Below, one piece after another: positions 9,927 through 21,769 of a stretch of DNA of 64,000 nt. Below the pieces are notes generated by a model. The model did not search any database. It was not told the DNA's origin and saw only the letters and a list, made by a program, of their open reading frames with translations. The stretch's first letter is position 1, and each line of letters begins with the position of its first letter. Source of the stretch: Saururus chinensis (taxonomy: Eukaryota; Streptophyta; Magnoliopsida; Piperales; Saururaceae); NCBI GenBank assembly GCA_035235625.1, contig CP141142.1:26732995-26796994 (forward strand), in the 5' to 3' direction. The translations under genes were made by a program, and so were the position numbers.

Positions 9927-12273
9927 TCAACCCTTGGCCACTACACGTGCCAAAGCCGCCAGATCCTCCACAGCCATTGCCACCACTAGCCAGAGCTCCA
10001 GTCATCCTCACCAGTCCCCTATCCATGCTCTCCGCCGGAGCCCACATCGCCCTCCCAACCTTGGGCCGCTTCTCTGCCTCCACTTTTTGGTTGGGCATGT
10101 TAGAGGAAGGGAGAAGCCTCTGCGCCGCAGAGAAGGGAAAGCGATCGCCCATGTCTGGTCGGAGGAGAGAGATGACGGGACAAGGAAAGGGCCGCAAGCG
10201 TCACCACAAGGTCCTCCGTCGCCACATCCATGGCACCACCTGCGGGGGTCAACCTGGGAAAGCTGCCCGGACGGGGGTGCGTTCTGTTGGATCTGCTCAA
10301 GACTGAGAGCAAGGCGGTGATCTTCCATGATGGATATGCGGTTTCATAGCCCGAGCCGAAGTCATCTCCTCTGCTGTTGTCGACCACTAGCCAAGGCGCT
10401 GCTCTGCCGGCCAATCTGAGGATGGCCAAGGTCCAGGGGCCTTCCAAAGCCTCTGGAGATGTGTCTCTGGCAAATTTGCCATCTCCAACAAAGCATGGCC
10501 AGCAACCTGGGACATGTCCAACGCCGGAGATCCCAAGGGTTGGAATAAGCCCTGCCGGCATCTGTTCGGGTTGGGGTCTCTCCTAGGCATGCCTTGACTG
10601 TGTATCTCTCACCGGTGAGCGAAGATCAAACCATGGCTTCTGCTGCGCCAGCCAGAACTTCCACCAGTTCACTGGTTCTGCAGAGGGAATGGCATTTCCT
10701 TGTTCGGCAAAGGAGAAGGTGTTTCTGAAAGGCATGCCGGACATCACAGCTGGCTGTCATAGACAAAGCTGGCCGCTTTGCCACGCCCTCTTGCTGACGG
10801 AGTGGCCTGCGCTCCAATCGCCGCTCAAGCCAGCAATGGTGAACCCCCAAACTCCCTGTTTCACTGTCAGAAGCAGGGGAGGTGAACTCCTCCGCCCATT
10901 CACCTCCGCTGAAGCTGTAGCCACCATGGTCGTGCCGGATGAGCAGTCGACGTTTCCTTTCTCAGAATCGTCACAATCTTCGGGCCTGGAGCAGACTTTC
11001 CTTGTGGGAGAAGATGCTACCCTGATCACACGGGATTGCCTTGGAAATTTGCTGCGGATTTTGCTTGCTGGGGGCGTTGCACTATTGGTCATTCCAGATT
11101 TTACACCGGACCAAAAATTCTAGGCTTTGATGGCAGAAATTCTACTGCTCGCTGATACAAATTTCCTGAGCAGGATTTTCGCTGGGAAATTGATCACTTC
11201 TGTCTTCTCTTCTGATTGCTGCTCAAAATCACAGAATCCGGCCACTACCTCCAGCTTAATTAATGGCGAACAATCTGGGATTCACTTCCTGGCTTTGATC
11301 TTGGGGAATTTTCGTTGCAACCAGGTTTTGCTTTACCTGGCTGGAGAAAATGCCAGCCGTTTTAGGGAAAAGGCTGGCCAGCTCTCACGAGATAGCTTTG
11401 GCAGTCCCCTGCAGATCTGTCCAGCTAGAGGCATCGCGCTTCCTTCTATCGGAATTTCTTTGGAAGTCCTGATCACACAGGATTTCCCTTCCCATTTAGA
11501 TTTCACTTCGCTAATGCTCCATCAGCAGTTTTTGATGGACCGGCTCTTCAGGAAATCGTTTTGTGAATGTTGCGCCGATGCACACATTCATTGGGTGAAA
11601 GAGGACCACATGGCTGTCGGCATTAAGGGGGTCTTATTTGTGCTCAAGTGGGCCCGCTTTAAGATTGAGCTTTGCCCCACCGGAAGCCGGATTGCCACAC
11701 TCTTGATGACTGATGCTCACTCCCATACATTCCAAACTCTTGTGGGGGGCTGGCCAAGGCACTTGGTCTCTTTCCTTGGAGATCGCTTGGCTTTGTCAAG
11801 TATGTGAAGTCGAGCAAGGTGGGGATGAGATCGCTACCAGCTATCTGCGAGTTAATCGATGAGTGGTGCAAGCAATATGCCTTCTGTGGGCCAACTATAG
11901 TGCTGTCTGCTGCCCGCTTTGGGCCGACCATGATGCTATCTGCTAATGCCCTCTGTGGGCAATCTTGGGGCGCTTGTAGGCGTTGGGATGACCCCGCTTG
12001 TTGGAGACCTGTGTGGACAGTCTGCTTGTCCTGCATCCAACAAGTCGAGTCGCTCCTTTGCTCTACCCTTGGGTTCTGTTAACTGCACATGCATCATGTT
12101 TATGCTAGCTTCTGCATGTCTACTCTTGAGTAGCGACCCACTATCTCCATCATTCAGTGTGTCTCATCAATAGATCTAGACCGGCTGTTCACAGTGGAGC
12201 TTTGGTGGGCTTGATGCCTGGCGTTTTAGGTCACCTCGAGGATGAGGTGATGCGCAAACGAAGCGTGGTAGAA
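9927..12273 (+). other. Interior of the LARD-like element, no identifiable protein
   Basis: The longest forward open frame (11127-11807, 226 codons) and the others at 9734-10306 and 10689-11123 overlap antisense frames of similar size and show no known domain. The interior has no run resembling CCHC, DSG, YxDD or an integrase core. The 40 bases before the 3' LTR include GAGGATGAGGTGATG, where a polypurine tract would be expected. Possible origins are an eroded gag or captured host DNA; the sequence does not decide. Confidence 0.55.
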
Positions 12274-12640
12274 TGTTGTGACCGTCCTAGTGGCTGCTGG
12301 GGGGTGCCACTGGGGCCATGTATTAGGGTAATTAGGGTTCTTATGTAATAAGGGCATTTAGGTAATTTAGGTTAATTAGGTAATGAATGCTTTATTTTAA
12401 TTATGTTATTAGGCCTTAGGTGCCTATTAGTGAGCCCACGTAGTTTTTTTATTTAAATGTAAGGGTTGCGCCCTAATGGAGATTATAGAATGAATTATCT
12501 CTTGTCTAACTGTCTCTTCTTCCCTGCCTTTCCTCCCTATTCGGCGGCCACGCCGCTACCTCTCCCCTTTCCTGGCCTCACTGTGCCGTTGTCGTCCCGT
12601 TAACGGCTAGCCAGGCCGTTGTGCCACTTCGGGCACAACA
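12274..12640 (+). repeat. 3' LTR of the LARD-like element
   Basis: Begins TGTTGTGACCG and ends GGGCACAACA. The last 23 bases can fold into a perfect 8-bp hairpin, GTTGTGCC - ACTTCG - GGCACAAC. The 5' LTR has a weakened version with GAACACAAC. Confidence 0.92.
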
Positions 12641-12645
12641 AGGTG

Positions 12646-14160
12646 AGAGAAGAGATAGCGGGGGGGAGAGAAGAGAGAGAGAGGGTTGATAGAGAGAGTA
12701 AGGAGAGAGAAGAGAGGGGGTGAGGAGAGAAAGGAAAGAGAGAGAGAGGAGAGGAGAGGAGAGGAGAAAGAAGAGAGAAGAGAGAGAAAGAGAAAGATGA
12801 GAGAAGAGAGAGGGTGAAGTGAGAGAGAGTGAGCGAGGAGAGAGAGGGAAGAGAAAGATGAGAGAGAGTGAGAGGAGAGATAGTGGATGAGAGAGATATG
12901 AGAGAGTGAGATAAAGAGGAGAGAGAGGGTAGAGAGAAGGCTGAGGTGAGAGATAGGATGAGAGAGTGTGTGTTATGAGAGATGAGAGGGAAATTAATTT
13001 AATTTTAATTATTTAAGATTTTTTTTATAAATTATTATATTATAAAAATCAAAAAAATAAATATTATTAGCAATGCATACGAATGTGTTGCTAATAGACT
13101 ATGTGGTAGCAACACATATAGTTGTGTCACTATTATATAGTCTATTTGCGACGCATACTATGCGTCACTAATAATATTTATTTTATATCTTTTAAATATT
13201 TTTAAAATAAATTTATAAAAGTAAAAGATCATAAAAAATTAAATTGGAGAAGAGATAGTGTGTAGAGAAAGAGGAAAGAGAAGAAGAGAGAGCGGATAGA
13301 GAGATAGAGGTGAGAGAGGAAGAGATGGAGGAAAGAGAGAGAGGGAGAGAGAGGCAGGACAGAGATAGCAAGGAGAGAGAGGGAGAGCGAGGAGAGAGGG
13401 AGAGAGAGGGAGAGCGAGGAGAGAGGGAGAGAGAGGGGAGGAGGAGATAGATAGATAGGATGAGAAAGTGTATGTTATGAGAGAGGAGAGGGTTATTAAT
13501 TTAATTTTAATTTTTATAAATTATTATATTTAAAAAGAATAGAATAAATATTATTAGCATTGTATAGGAATATGCTTCACTAAAATATTTATTTTTATCA
13601 TTTTTAAAATAAATTTATAAAAAAAAATTATAAAAAATTAAATTTAGAGGAGAGGTAATGTGAAGATGTGAGAGAGAGAAGAGAGAGAAGAGGGAGAGAG
13701 AGATAGAGAGGGAGAATAGAGAGAGATAGGGAGAGGGGGGAGAGATAGGGAGAGAGAGGGAGAGAGAGATGAGGGGAGAGAGAGGAAGAGAGAGAGAGAG
13801 AAATAGGAGAGAGGGGGAGATAGAAAGAGGGGAGAGAGAGAAGAGGAGGAGGGTGAGAATGAGGGGAGCGAGAAGAGAGAGAGAAAGAGGGGAGTGAGAA
13901 GAGAGAGAAAGAGGAATTTTAATTATAAAATATTTTAGAAGATTTTAAAAAATAAAAAATATTTAGTAGCAACACATAACCATATGTGTCGTTACTACCA
14001 TAATTTAGTAGCAACACTTAACCATATGCGTAGTCAATATATGAGTATAGTAGCGACACATACTAATATGTGTCACTAATAAAATTTTTATTTTTAAAAA
14101 TTTAAATAAAAGAGAGAAAAGGGAGAGAGAGAGAAAGAGGGAAGAGAGAGAAATATTATC
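12646..14160. repeat. GA-rich blocks alternating with CACTA-type subterminal motifs, R1
   Basis: Purine-rich blocks of GAGAGAGA type (about 12646-12985, 13249-13500, 13660-13915 and 14105-14155) alternate with AT-rich spacers. The spacers hold paired motifs such as TAGCAACACATA and TATGTGTCGCTA. The same alternation is in R3 (42380-43757). It is the modular, non-coding part of the CACTA-type element starting at 8717. Ser/Leu-rich antisense frames over these blocks are not genes. Confidence 0.7.
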
Positions 14161-14183
14161 TTCTCTCTTTCTCCTCCCCAGGT

Positions 14184-14268
14184 CAGTCTTTAGCTCAACT
14201 GGCAGAGCAATTAAAATTGAGCCATTGATCAATTTCTAATAGATGGAGGTTCAAATCTTCCAAGACTC
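14184..14268 (+). other. tRNA-like remnant (pseudo-tRNA or SINE head)
   Basis: Several tRNA parts sit in correct order. Acceptor halves AGTCTT (14185-14190) and AAGACT (14262-14267) pair. A D-arm GCTC - AACTGGCA - GAGC follows (14193-14208). A T-arm GGAGG - TTCAAAT - CTTCC (14245-14261) directly abuts the acceptor strand. Box A (TAGCTCAACTGG) and box B (GGTTCAAATCT) are close to consensus. The middle, 14210-14244, is about 13 bases too long and forms its own hairpin instead of a proper anticodon arm, and the first acceptor pair is C-C. A working tRNA is unlikely. Confidence 0.5.
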
Positions 14269-14284
14269 ATGGTTACTTAAAAAG

Positions 14285-15430
14285 TAGAGTACAAAAATCA
14301 AAATTTCTAGCTAGTACATAAATGTCAAAGCTATTCTTGATTTTTAAACTAAATAGAATATTGAAATTCTAGCAAAACTTCATGATAACTACAAACTATA
14401 AAGCAATTCCATTTGTACTCAAATCAAGTGGGAATATCAAAATTCCAACAAAAGCCTAAATCTTTGATAATTGCAATTTTGCAATTATATCCATGATTTC
14501 CACATCTACTATAATGAAGTGCCTTGTCGGGTGTTTCTTGTGGCTTGCTGAATAGGTTGGACACCTATAGAAGAATAAACCTAGTTAACTTGGCCATAGT
14601 TGTTTTTATCCAAGCAAGGTTGCCTTTCTTCTATGGTTTTTATGTCGGTAGGTGTCTCCTACAAGTGTACAAGTCATTTTAAATTGCAAATTATGTTACC
14701 ATGAAGTACCTTAAATTATGTATTATAGTATACCTGACTCAAGGAGTTGTTATTAATCAAATTCTTAGGGTGTGCAAAACCATCTTGGAGCTGCAAATAG
14801 TTAATTTGATGTTATACGTTTATATAAATATAACGTAATGAGCTCTCCAAAATAAAAAAATTATATATTTTACCATAAGTAGTTGCATCATGCTACATCC
14901 ATGTTGGTCATTAATTGTCAGGGGCAATTGGTCAAGTGAAGAAGACACAAGTTGGGAATTGAGTTGAGTTTGAATATCATTACATGGATCTCCATGGTTT
15001 GATTCCTATGACAAAAAACATGTTATAGAATCTACATGGTTAGTATAAAATTTATGTGCTAAGAAAACATAATATACTAGTAAAGCTCGGCCGCAATTAT
15101 CTGTCTTTAATTTAGTCGCTATATTTTTGTGAATAACTTTCTTCTTTTCAGACCTTTCAAGACAACTTTTTAGCATCTAACCACCACACTTACCAGAATT
15201 TCCTCCTCTTACTTTAAATCCCTTAACAAGTAGAAAAGTAGCACTATCATTCAAGTCAATGTGTTATTTTTTGCCACTTTCATTGTAAAACATGCACTTA
15301 TTACTTGAAATATTAACATTTTCACCAACTTTACCTTGTGATGTAACACCATCAATTTGTTCTGAAAGTACTCAATTATTATACTCTTCCACCTCTCTTA
15401 AAATTGTATATATGTGTTTAAAGTAATTCA
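14285..15430. other. Stretch with nothing recognisable
   Basis: AT-rich DNA without a substantial open frame. The higher part (about 15100-15430) may be the eroded C-terminal end or 3' flank of the MULE transposase that follows on the minus strand. Confidence 0.4.
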
Positions 15431-17060
15431 AGTTGCTTATTCAGTTAGTGTTGCCTTTGATGCCAAGTCTCTAAATGCAAGACATAATTCATTATTACGC
15501 CTAAATAGAGCAACATTTGGATGTGCCTCAATTATAGAACCACGATGATTAACAATGTTGCCAGATTTTGCTTCTTTGGTCCATCATTTTAGGACATATT
15601 GTAAAGGGAACTCTAGTATCCTAAAATGATCAAGTACCCTAAATGCATGGCAACATAAGACCCTAACAAAATTGAACATCTTGCAACTATAATCAACTGC
15701 ATTATTTGAAGGGTCATACTTGACTACATGTCTATGTTGTGATTGATCCATCTCAATTATGCACTTGTTCTCCACGCTGTTATCAACAACAACTATGATA
15801 ATAAAGTTCAAACAACTTAGGTATTTCCTTTCAATCATCTTGAAGATTATTAGAGTAAATGTGATTACTGCATACTTCAAGATACTAGAAATCATAATTG
15901 GCACACTATATTTCATCTTAAATTTAGCACTCCCTTCTTGTGCAAATGGCTTCTTACCATCAATAACCAAATTAAACATGTTGCTAAGGTGCTTACATGC
16001 ATATTTTCCCATGCTTTAAAGAATTCTTCCTCATCCCCAGAATCATATATACATCTACTGAAATCTTGTGCAAATGGCTTCTTACCATCAATAACCAAAT
16101 TAAACATGTTGCTAAGGTGCTTACAAGCATTTCAGAACATATGGAACACACATTGACGATGATGAGTTTATGACAAAACTGAAGCTATTGTATTTGCCAT
16201 TGCCTTATCTTGATCAGCTAAAATTGTCTTTGGTTGTTTACCACCCATGATGTCAATGAATGTCTTGAACAACCACTTAAAACTCTGAATTATTTCATCA
16301 TACAATAAAAGAGCAGCAAAGATAATAGTCATTTTGTTATCATTTAGTCCAACAAAAATACCAAATAGGCGATTGTATTTGTTCATCCTATATGTAGTGT
16401 CAAAACACAAAACATCCCCAAAATAATGATAATCCAAAATTAAAATTGGGTCAGCCCAAAAAAAATTTGTTATTTTACATTCTTCATCAAATTGCATGTC
16501 ATATGCAAATGATGGATTTTGATTGCGTCTCTCTTTCAAATACTTCATTAAGGCTATTGCATCTCCCATTTTGATTGCTTTTTGATGCTTTGTACATAGA
16601 TAATTATTATACTCCTCATGAAGAAAACCAAGGTTCTCAAAACCTCCTACTTGCTTAGCAATGTATTCAACTACTTCCCTTGGGTGTATACTAGAGCTAT
16701 TTGCTATGTCAGCTATGACAGCTTGGATAATGGACATTCTCCTTTGTGATCTTAACCTTTGAACGTAGTGTTGGTTTGTAACCTCGTGGTTATGTTTTTC
16801 TTCAAAAGTTTGAACACACTATGTACCATCTTTTTTGTAAATTAAAGACCAAATATGCTTCACATCCAACTCTTGTTTGTGGCCCAAGAATTTTGTGAAT
16901 TTATCCGTTGTTTATCCACTTGGCGCTTACCTTCTTTGGAACCGCAAAACTTTCTATATGTCCTTTCACCTTTTGTATTTGTGTGGGAACTCAATCGACG
17001 AATGCTAAACCCTACTTTCCTTGCATATATATTATAAAATTCATATGTGTCATGTAAAAT
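15430..17060 (-). pseudogene. FHY3/FAR1-type Mutator-like transposase pseudogene
   Basis: This is the remains of a transposase of the MULE group from which the plant FHY3/FAR1 regulators derive. Reading down the minus strand, weak FAR1 zinc-finger similarity lies at about 16990-16750 (QTRVGCEAY, HNHEVTNQH). The DDE-type core, the best preserved part, is in an open frame at 16737-16168 (189 codons) with VLCFDTTYRMNKYN and ILADQDKAMAN supplying two acidic residues. A shifted part follows with KPFAQDFSRCIYDSGDEEEF. A C-terminal SWIM-like zinc finger at about 15720-15590 reads VDYSCKMF ... LCCHAFRVLDHF; Tyr stands where the first Cys is expected. About 67 bases are duplicated inside the gene. No terminal repeats were found around it. 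Confidence 0.85.
15937..16131 (-). repeat. Internal duplication in the MULE transposase
   Basis: A stretch of about 67 bases containing TTGTGCAAATGGCTTCTTAC occurs at 15937-16003 and again at 16065-16131, separated by about 60 bases, with one or two differences. It duplicates the region coding for HLSNMFNLVIDGKKPFAQ. Only the second copy continues correctly into the conserved DFSRCIYD block, so the first is the extra one. Confidence 0.85.
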
Positions 17061-18299
17061 TCCTTGTTCAAAAATACTTGATTTACTTGAATCATTTTAT
17101 AAATCTTCCATTTCAATTATATAGCATTGAACAAAACTTATTTGATGATTCTCCTCTATGTCAAAAGAAAACCAATTTCAATTAAATTAAAATATATGTT
17201 CTTTAAAATTAAAATAAATGAAGTATACATGGAGGCCTTCAAAATCTTGGAAGAAATTATATACTAAATAAATTTAATTAATCATTAATAACGACGTGAA
17301 CATTAGAAATTAACTTTCATAAAAATTCACCAATCCAAAGAGAAAAAGTGGTCCACATTATGCATTGACTAGTTGAAGTCAAATAATATCTCAAACATTA
17401 TATAACAAAGTACATATAAAATCATGTATGAAAGTTTGGAGAATATTAGAAAAAGTGAAAAAATAAATCAACTTATATAAGCATTAAAATAGACAAAATA
17501 CATGAATGTATAAACATATACTTTCCCCCTCTATTGCTTAAACAAGCTCAACAAAAACCTTGTAAAGAAATTCCCAATTGTTTTTTCACATTTTCAAATC
17601 TTATTAAATACAAATTTCTCATAATAAAATATTTTTTTGAAGTTTCCTTGGTATTCCAGGTGGGTTACAAAGTTTTATCAAAAATCCTTCTCTAGGTTGA
17701 GGCTTTACAGCTTGACAGGCATGACCTTGCATTAGCTTGTATTTCACTTGTATGCATAAATAACGATAGTCTTGGTGAATAATAAACAATCAGCTCCAAC
17801 ATACCATACATTCTGCCAAGTATTGTGCCAGGTTAAAAAGGTCATCTGTATACCTATTCCCCTCACTAATATTAATTTTAATATTTGGATGCCAAAAAAT
17901 GGTTGCATGCATTGTTAGTCATACAGAAGAAAAAAGAACAGCCTTGTCAATATCGATATTAGTTGCTTAACAATCCTAGTATGATGACTGAGCTAAAAAA
18001 AACAATCTTAGTTTGATGAAATGGCTCTCACGAATTCAAGTAAGCAAGATTCCAATAGAATAACAATAAGACATAATTCTTTATGATATATCGAAAAATA
18101 AGTATTATCATAGGATCTAAGTAAGAGCTCTTATTATTGGACAAAAATTCAACACGGGGAAGAAATACTAATTATAACAGGTAGTGCAAAAACCTAGAAT
18201 GATCATTATCTCTCCTAGATCTTCTTTTATTAGTTCTTCCTCATGCTTTTCTCCTTCCCTTTTTCTTAAAAGAATATCATCATTTCTCTCAGGCATCTC
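17061..18299. other. Stretch with nothing recognisable
   Basis: AT-rich DNA upstream of the MULE transposase. No open frame over 60 codons, no array and no terminal repeats were seen. Confidence 0.4.
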
Positions 18300-21045
18300 T
18301 TGGTCACAACTATTAGAGTCTGTACAATCTGATGATGATTTCCAAGCCCTTTTTTAGCATTTTTTTATAAACACACAAAAAAGGCTACTTCTACTTCCAA
18401 TTGGTAATATTTTAAGGAAACTAGCTTATTAAACGTTCATAATTTATTTCTCAATGAAGAGGCCAAACAACAACCTAGGAAGAAAGATGGCCTTATTAAC
18501 ATCCTACGATGAATGAACTCAAATCCTATTTGGTGCACCCCACGTCATTTAGCATTGTTCTTACTAAACAAAGCTAATGTGACAGGACGATTAACTTATC
18601 ATCAGTCTAAAAATAATCACCAAAAGTTCAATTTTGGAAAGGTGTTATGTCATGACAAGCTTGCCACTACTCCGGAAGGATGACTTCCCTCAATTTGGCC
18701 CTCTCCTTTGTCACTACCTGAATGTAAATTAAGACAGACTCAATACAAATGCCCTATTTGAGAAAGATCCAACATGATAGACAAACAATATCTCACTCCT
18801 TATGGCAAAAAGATAGTCGAGAAAATGAACTTATCATAGAGAAATTGAGCTGGACTGTAGGCTTAGTGGCAGCATTCTTTATAAGGCCTTGTTATTAGAT
18901 ATTGGAATTAAAATCTTTTGCAAAGGTCTATTATATTAAGGACTAGGACATGTCAAGCTATTAGATAAAGTTATCTAATATGAAAATATAAATATTAAGT
19001 TGGAAAATCCTTAGATAATATAGACAATGGCTTCATCCAACAGAAGTTTTAGCTCTGAGGCCCAATTAGATATTTAAAAAGTTTGATTGGTTTGGCTGAA
19101 AATGTTAAAATCATAAACTCTTTTGGTCCAATTGTAATTCCATTTTCAAGTATCGAAAGAGTCTTTCTCTACATCTGAGTTCAATAATATTTTAGCAAGA
19201 CAACATTATCAACTTTACTTGAAAGGGCACCTTGTTAAAGTTTACTGCAATCTTCATTAACAAAATAAACTCTTAAAAAATTAGAAGCCTATTTTGAATA
19301 ATGATTGACCACATAGTTTGAGGTTTCAAACTCAGTTCCCATAAAATAAATTCTTGATGAATTAACAAGAACTTTGTGGCAACTCAATAAACCTTTATAT
19401 GCTGATATATTTTTGCCAGAAGCTATTTGATGTGTCTGGCTTCTCGAAATTCTAAACAATTGATCCCGCAAGTACTACACTGGCTCGAATGTAGATTCCA
19501 AGTTTTGCATCTTCAAAAGGATCTGACTAGCACTATCCTCCGGCAAACTACTCAAAATATGAAAATATTCTGAGTTGACTGATGGACCAGTAATTTTCTG
19601 AGCATGTATCAAAGAATTAAGTTTGAAGGATCAACTGCGGCCATTTGATTCTTCAACTGCTGAAATACTTAACAAAAAATTCTGCATACCATGCATATTA
19701 GTAAACTTATAAAATGGACATATGACCCTTCATATGTTTATCACTTTTTGCATAGCAATTTGCAATGATCAATAATAGAAATATAAACTACAATGGAGAA
19801 GAGTATGTCTTTCTTACTTACAACTATGTGTTAATTCATAATCCCATCATACAATAAAAAAAACAAACTCATGTTGGGCTAACACTAGATTGTATTAGAT
19901 TTAGTGGTCACATTAACCGACACTATTTGGAAATTCAGCTCTAAACTAGTATTGTTGTAAACTTTCCTAATAAATCAACTGATTAATTTAGAAACAACCA
20001 ACAGAGAAATTATATATATATGAACTTCATAATGATTTGAGGCTTTACAGAAAGAGTTATTTTCTCTAATCGATAACAATAAAGCTTACCAAGTAAATGT
20101 TGTATGAAGAAAAAAGGTGAAAATTGATGTCGGTATTAATTTTTTCCGATAGGGAGATGGCTTTACATCCAGTTGCAAAATTCTGGGTTGTTAGGGACTT
20201 CCCAATATGGAGATATAGGATATAGAGTAAACAAATAGAGGAGATGGAGAACAATTTAGGGGAAAACAATTTCCATTCAATCAGCAATCCCTATTACAAT
20301 ATGAAAAGAACAAGACTAAACAAAGTTTACTTTCTAACAAACTCCTAAATAAAATCAAACACAAACTCCTATTCCTAATTCTATTCCAAAATTCATACCA
20401 CTTTCCTTGTCCTGCTCTATTCCCGTTTTGCATGATTTTGCCAAAAAGGGGGAAACTTCTCCTTGAAAGTATGCATGCCCAATATCAATAGGGCCTCATG
20501 AAGGGCAATGAAGGATGGAGCTGTAAGAACCTTTCCGGAGACCTTATTTGTGCTAAACAGAGATGTGGGACTGTTGTGTAAAGTGCGTCTGGAGAAGGGG
20601 CGGCGAGCTCCGTCGGGATGTGGCTGGCCGAGAGGAGTCTCGGAGAGATGTCATAGAGAACAGTGGTAAAGGAGGGATTCGATTTGGGCAATTAGGAAAA
20701 AAGGGCTTGGGAAAAAATCGGTTCATGTGGTTGAAATAATGGAGTTTTAAATCGCTGACCTGAATAGAAACGGGACGTTCACGAGGAATTAAATCATTTC
20801 CGCTACTTTGCAGGGGCTCCCCAACGTGGAAAACGATGATTGGTGGCTAACGCTGCATTGGCTGGAGCCCTCCGCAATAATCATTCACTAACTCAATTTT
20901 AGTGGTCCTCCTCTGCATTCAATTGCAGAGTAACATAGCTCTTGCAAATATTCCTCTTTCCATATTAGAAATCAATCTGCCCCTAAATTGTATATTTCAT
21001 CCAATCAAAATTTAATGGCACATGATATATATATATAGAGAGAGG
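18300..21045. repeat. Duplicated segment L, copy L2
   Basis: It matches L3 (28084-30923) from TTGGTCACAA at its left end up to the AGAGG target site at its right end, with roughly one difference per 10-15 bases and several small indels. On the minus strand it contains exon-like pieces (see 19289-19640) and, at 20485-20691, a Ser/Pro-rich frame reading SASHIPTELAAPSPDALYT that is partly conserved in L3 and could be a first exon. The rest is non-coding. Confidence 0.85.
19289..19640 (-). pseudogene. Exon-like fragment of an unidentified gene, copy L2
   Basis: On the minus strand a nearly continuous frame reads through IHAQKITGPSVNSEYFHILS, then SLPEDSASQILLKMQNLEST, then a one-codon break, then LRDQLFRISRSQTHQI. 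The last 60 codons (19471-19289) are open from a Met. The composition looks like real protein and the L3 copy is recognisable but has additional stops and a frame change. Splice sites are not clear. I do not recognise the family. It probably belongs to a host gene that was duplicated with segment L. Confidence 0.35.
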
Positions 21046-21766
21046 TGGCATAGTAGCTCAGCAACATGAATAAGCAGAACAGTAAAGAAGGGGTTGATTG
21101 GGGCATTTGCTCAAACACTTATCACAAGACTTTTAAATGAAGGGGTATTTTAGGTAATCACTAACAATTCAAATCAGGTGGTTTTGGTTTAGCAGGTAAG
21201 TAGGTGGAACAGGAAGGGGCATTTATGACAAGTGGGTTTAATTAAAACATCTGTTAATATCTTTGATCATCTGCTTCCGAAGGATTTCGGAACAGTGGTA
21301 GAGGGGAAACTGAAATTAAGGCAGGGCATTTTGAACTTGCTCCTGATCAGTCGGATCAAAGGAATAATGGCTGATTAGTATAAATAGCTTGTCCATCTTA
21401 ATGAAGGGATATTTTGTCAAATTTGAAATTGGTTTCAAACTACTGTAGCTGCATATCAGTGGATTGGTTCTCATGGATTTGAGGACAGTTCGTTGTGGAT
21501 TCAACAAAGTTCAACTCCAGCTTGTGGATTCAAGCTTGCCAGGTGGATTCCTGGATTGTACCCTTTTCATTTTATGTTCATTTGCATTCAAATTTAGAAA
21601 TTGTAAAATAGTTTGTACTCTGTTTCCTGGATTTGTTTCGATAGTTGAAATTTAAAACAAGTTCATACAATTTCACTTGATATGTTAGTTGTTCTTGCTG
21701 GTTGAATCTGTAAGAGAATTAAATTTTTGCTTAGTTGTTTTGTTCCATTGCTATAAGCGTGCATCA
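21046..21766 (+). repeat. Gypsy-2 5' LTR
   Basis: Starts TGGCATAGTAGCTC after AGAGG (21041-21045) and ends GTGCATCA right before the PBS. It differs from the element's own 3' LTR at roughly one position in ten, which marks an old insertion. It retains the TATA region that both 3' LTRs have lost. Confidence 0.93.
21379..21386 (+). promoter_or_regulatory. Candidate LTR TATA box
   Basis: TATAAATA lies 334 bases into the LTR, a usual place for the U3/R promoter. The solo LTR of unit 3 has TATAAATC at the same spot. In the 3' LTRs of gypsy-1 and gypsy-2 the sequence jumps from GGAAT to AGCTT, removing the box. Confidence 0.55.
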
Positions 21767-21769
21767 GTT

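Larger units (their letters stand above)
9543..12640 (+). mobile_element. LTR retrotransposon without recognisable gag or pol (LARD-like), R1 only
   Basis: Two LTRs of 369 and 367 bases flank an interior of about 2.36 kb. The element has a five-base target duplication, AGGTG, at 9538-9542 and 12641-12645. R3 carries the uninterrupted site with a single AGGTG at 42499-42503, so the insertion came after the duplication. A PBS follows the 5' LTR. The interior is GC-richer than its surroundings and has medium-length open frames, but none shows a retroviral-type zinc knuckle, protease DSG, RT or integrase motif. It therefore looks like a non-autonomous element that needs enzymes from a relative. 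Confidence 0.9.
3082..14030. repeat. Duplicated segment R, copy R1
   Basis: R1 matches R3 (31608 to about 43757) nearly end to end, with the same order of features: EF-hand gene, CACTA-like end, C-rich tract, exon-like piece, 2-kb solo LTR, minus-strand exon-like ORF, second CACTA end and GA-rich modules. The two differ by clear events: a coding deletion in the R3 EF-hand copy, a 3.1-kb LTR element only in R1 (9543-12640) and a 4.7-kb LTR only in R3 (36718-41417). Similarity fades after about 14028 in R1 and 43757 in R3. The first 182 bases also occur as R2 (27882-28063). Confidence 0.88.

Noticed and set aside
11127-11807. A 226-codon gene in the LARD-like element
   Set aside because: No domain is recognised, antisense frames overlap it, and there is no conserved start context. 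It is described only as part of the interior.
14184-14268. A functional tRNA gene
   Set aside because: The anticodon arm cannot be formed and the first acceptor pair is mismatched; kept only as a tRNA-like remnant.
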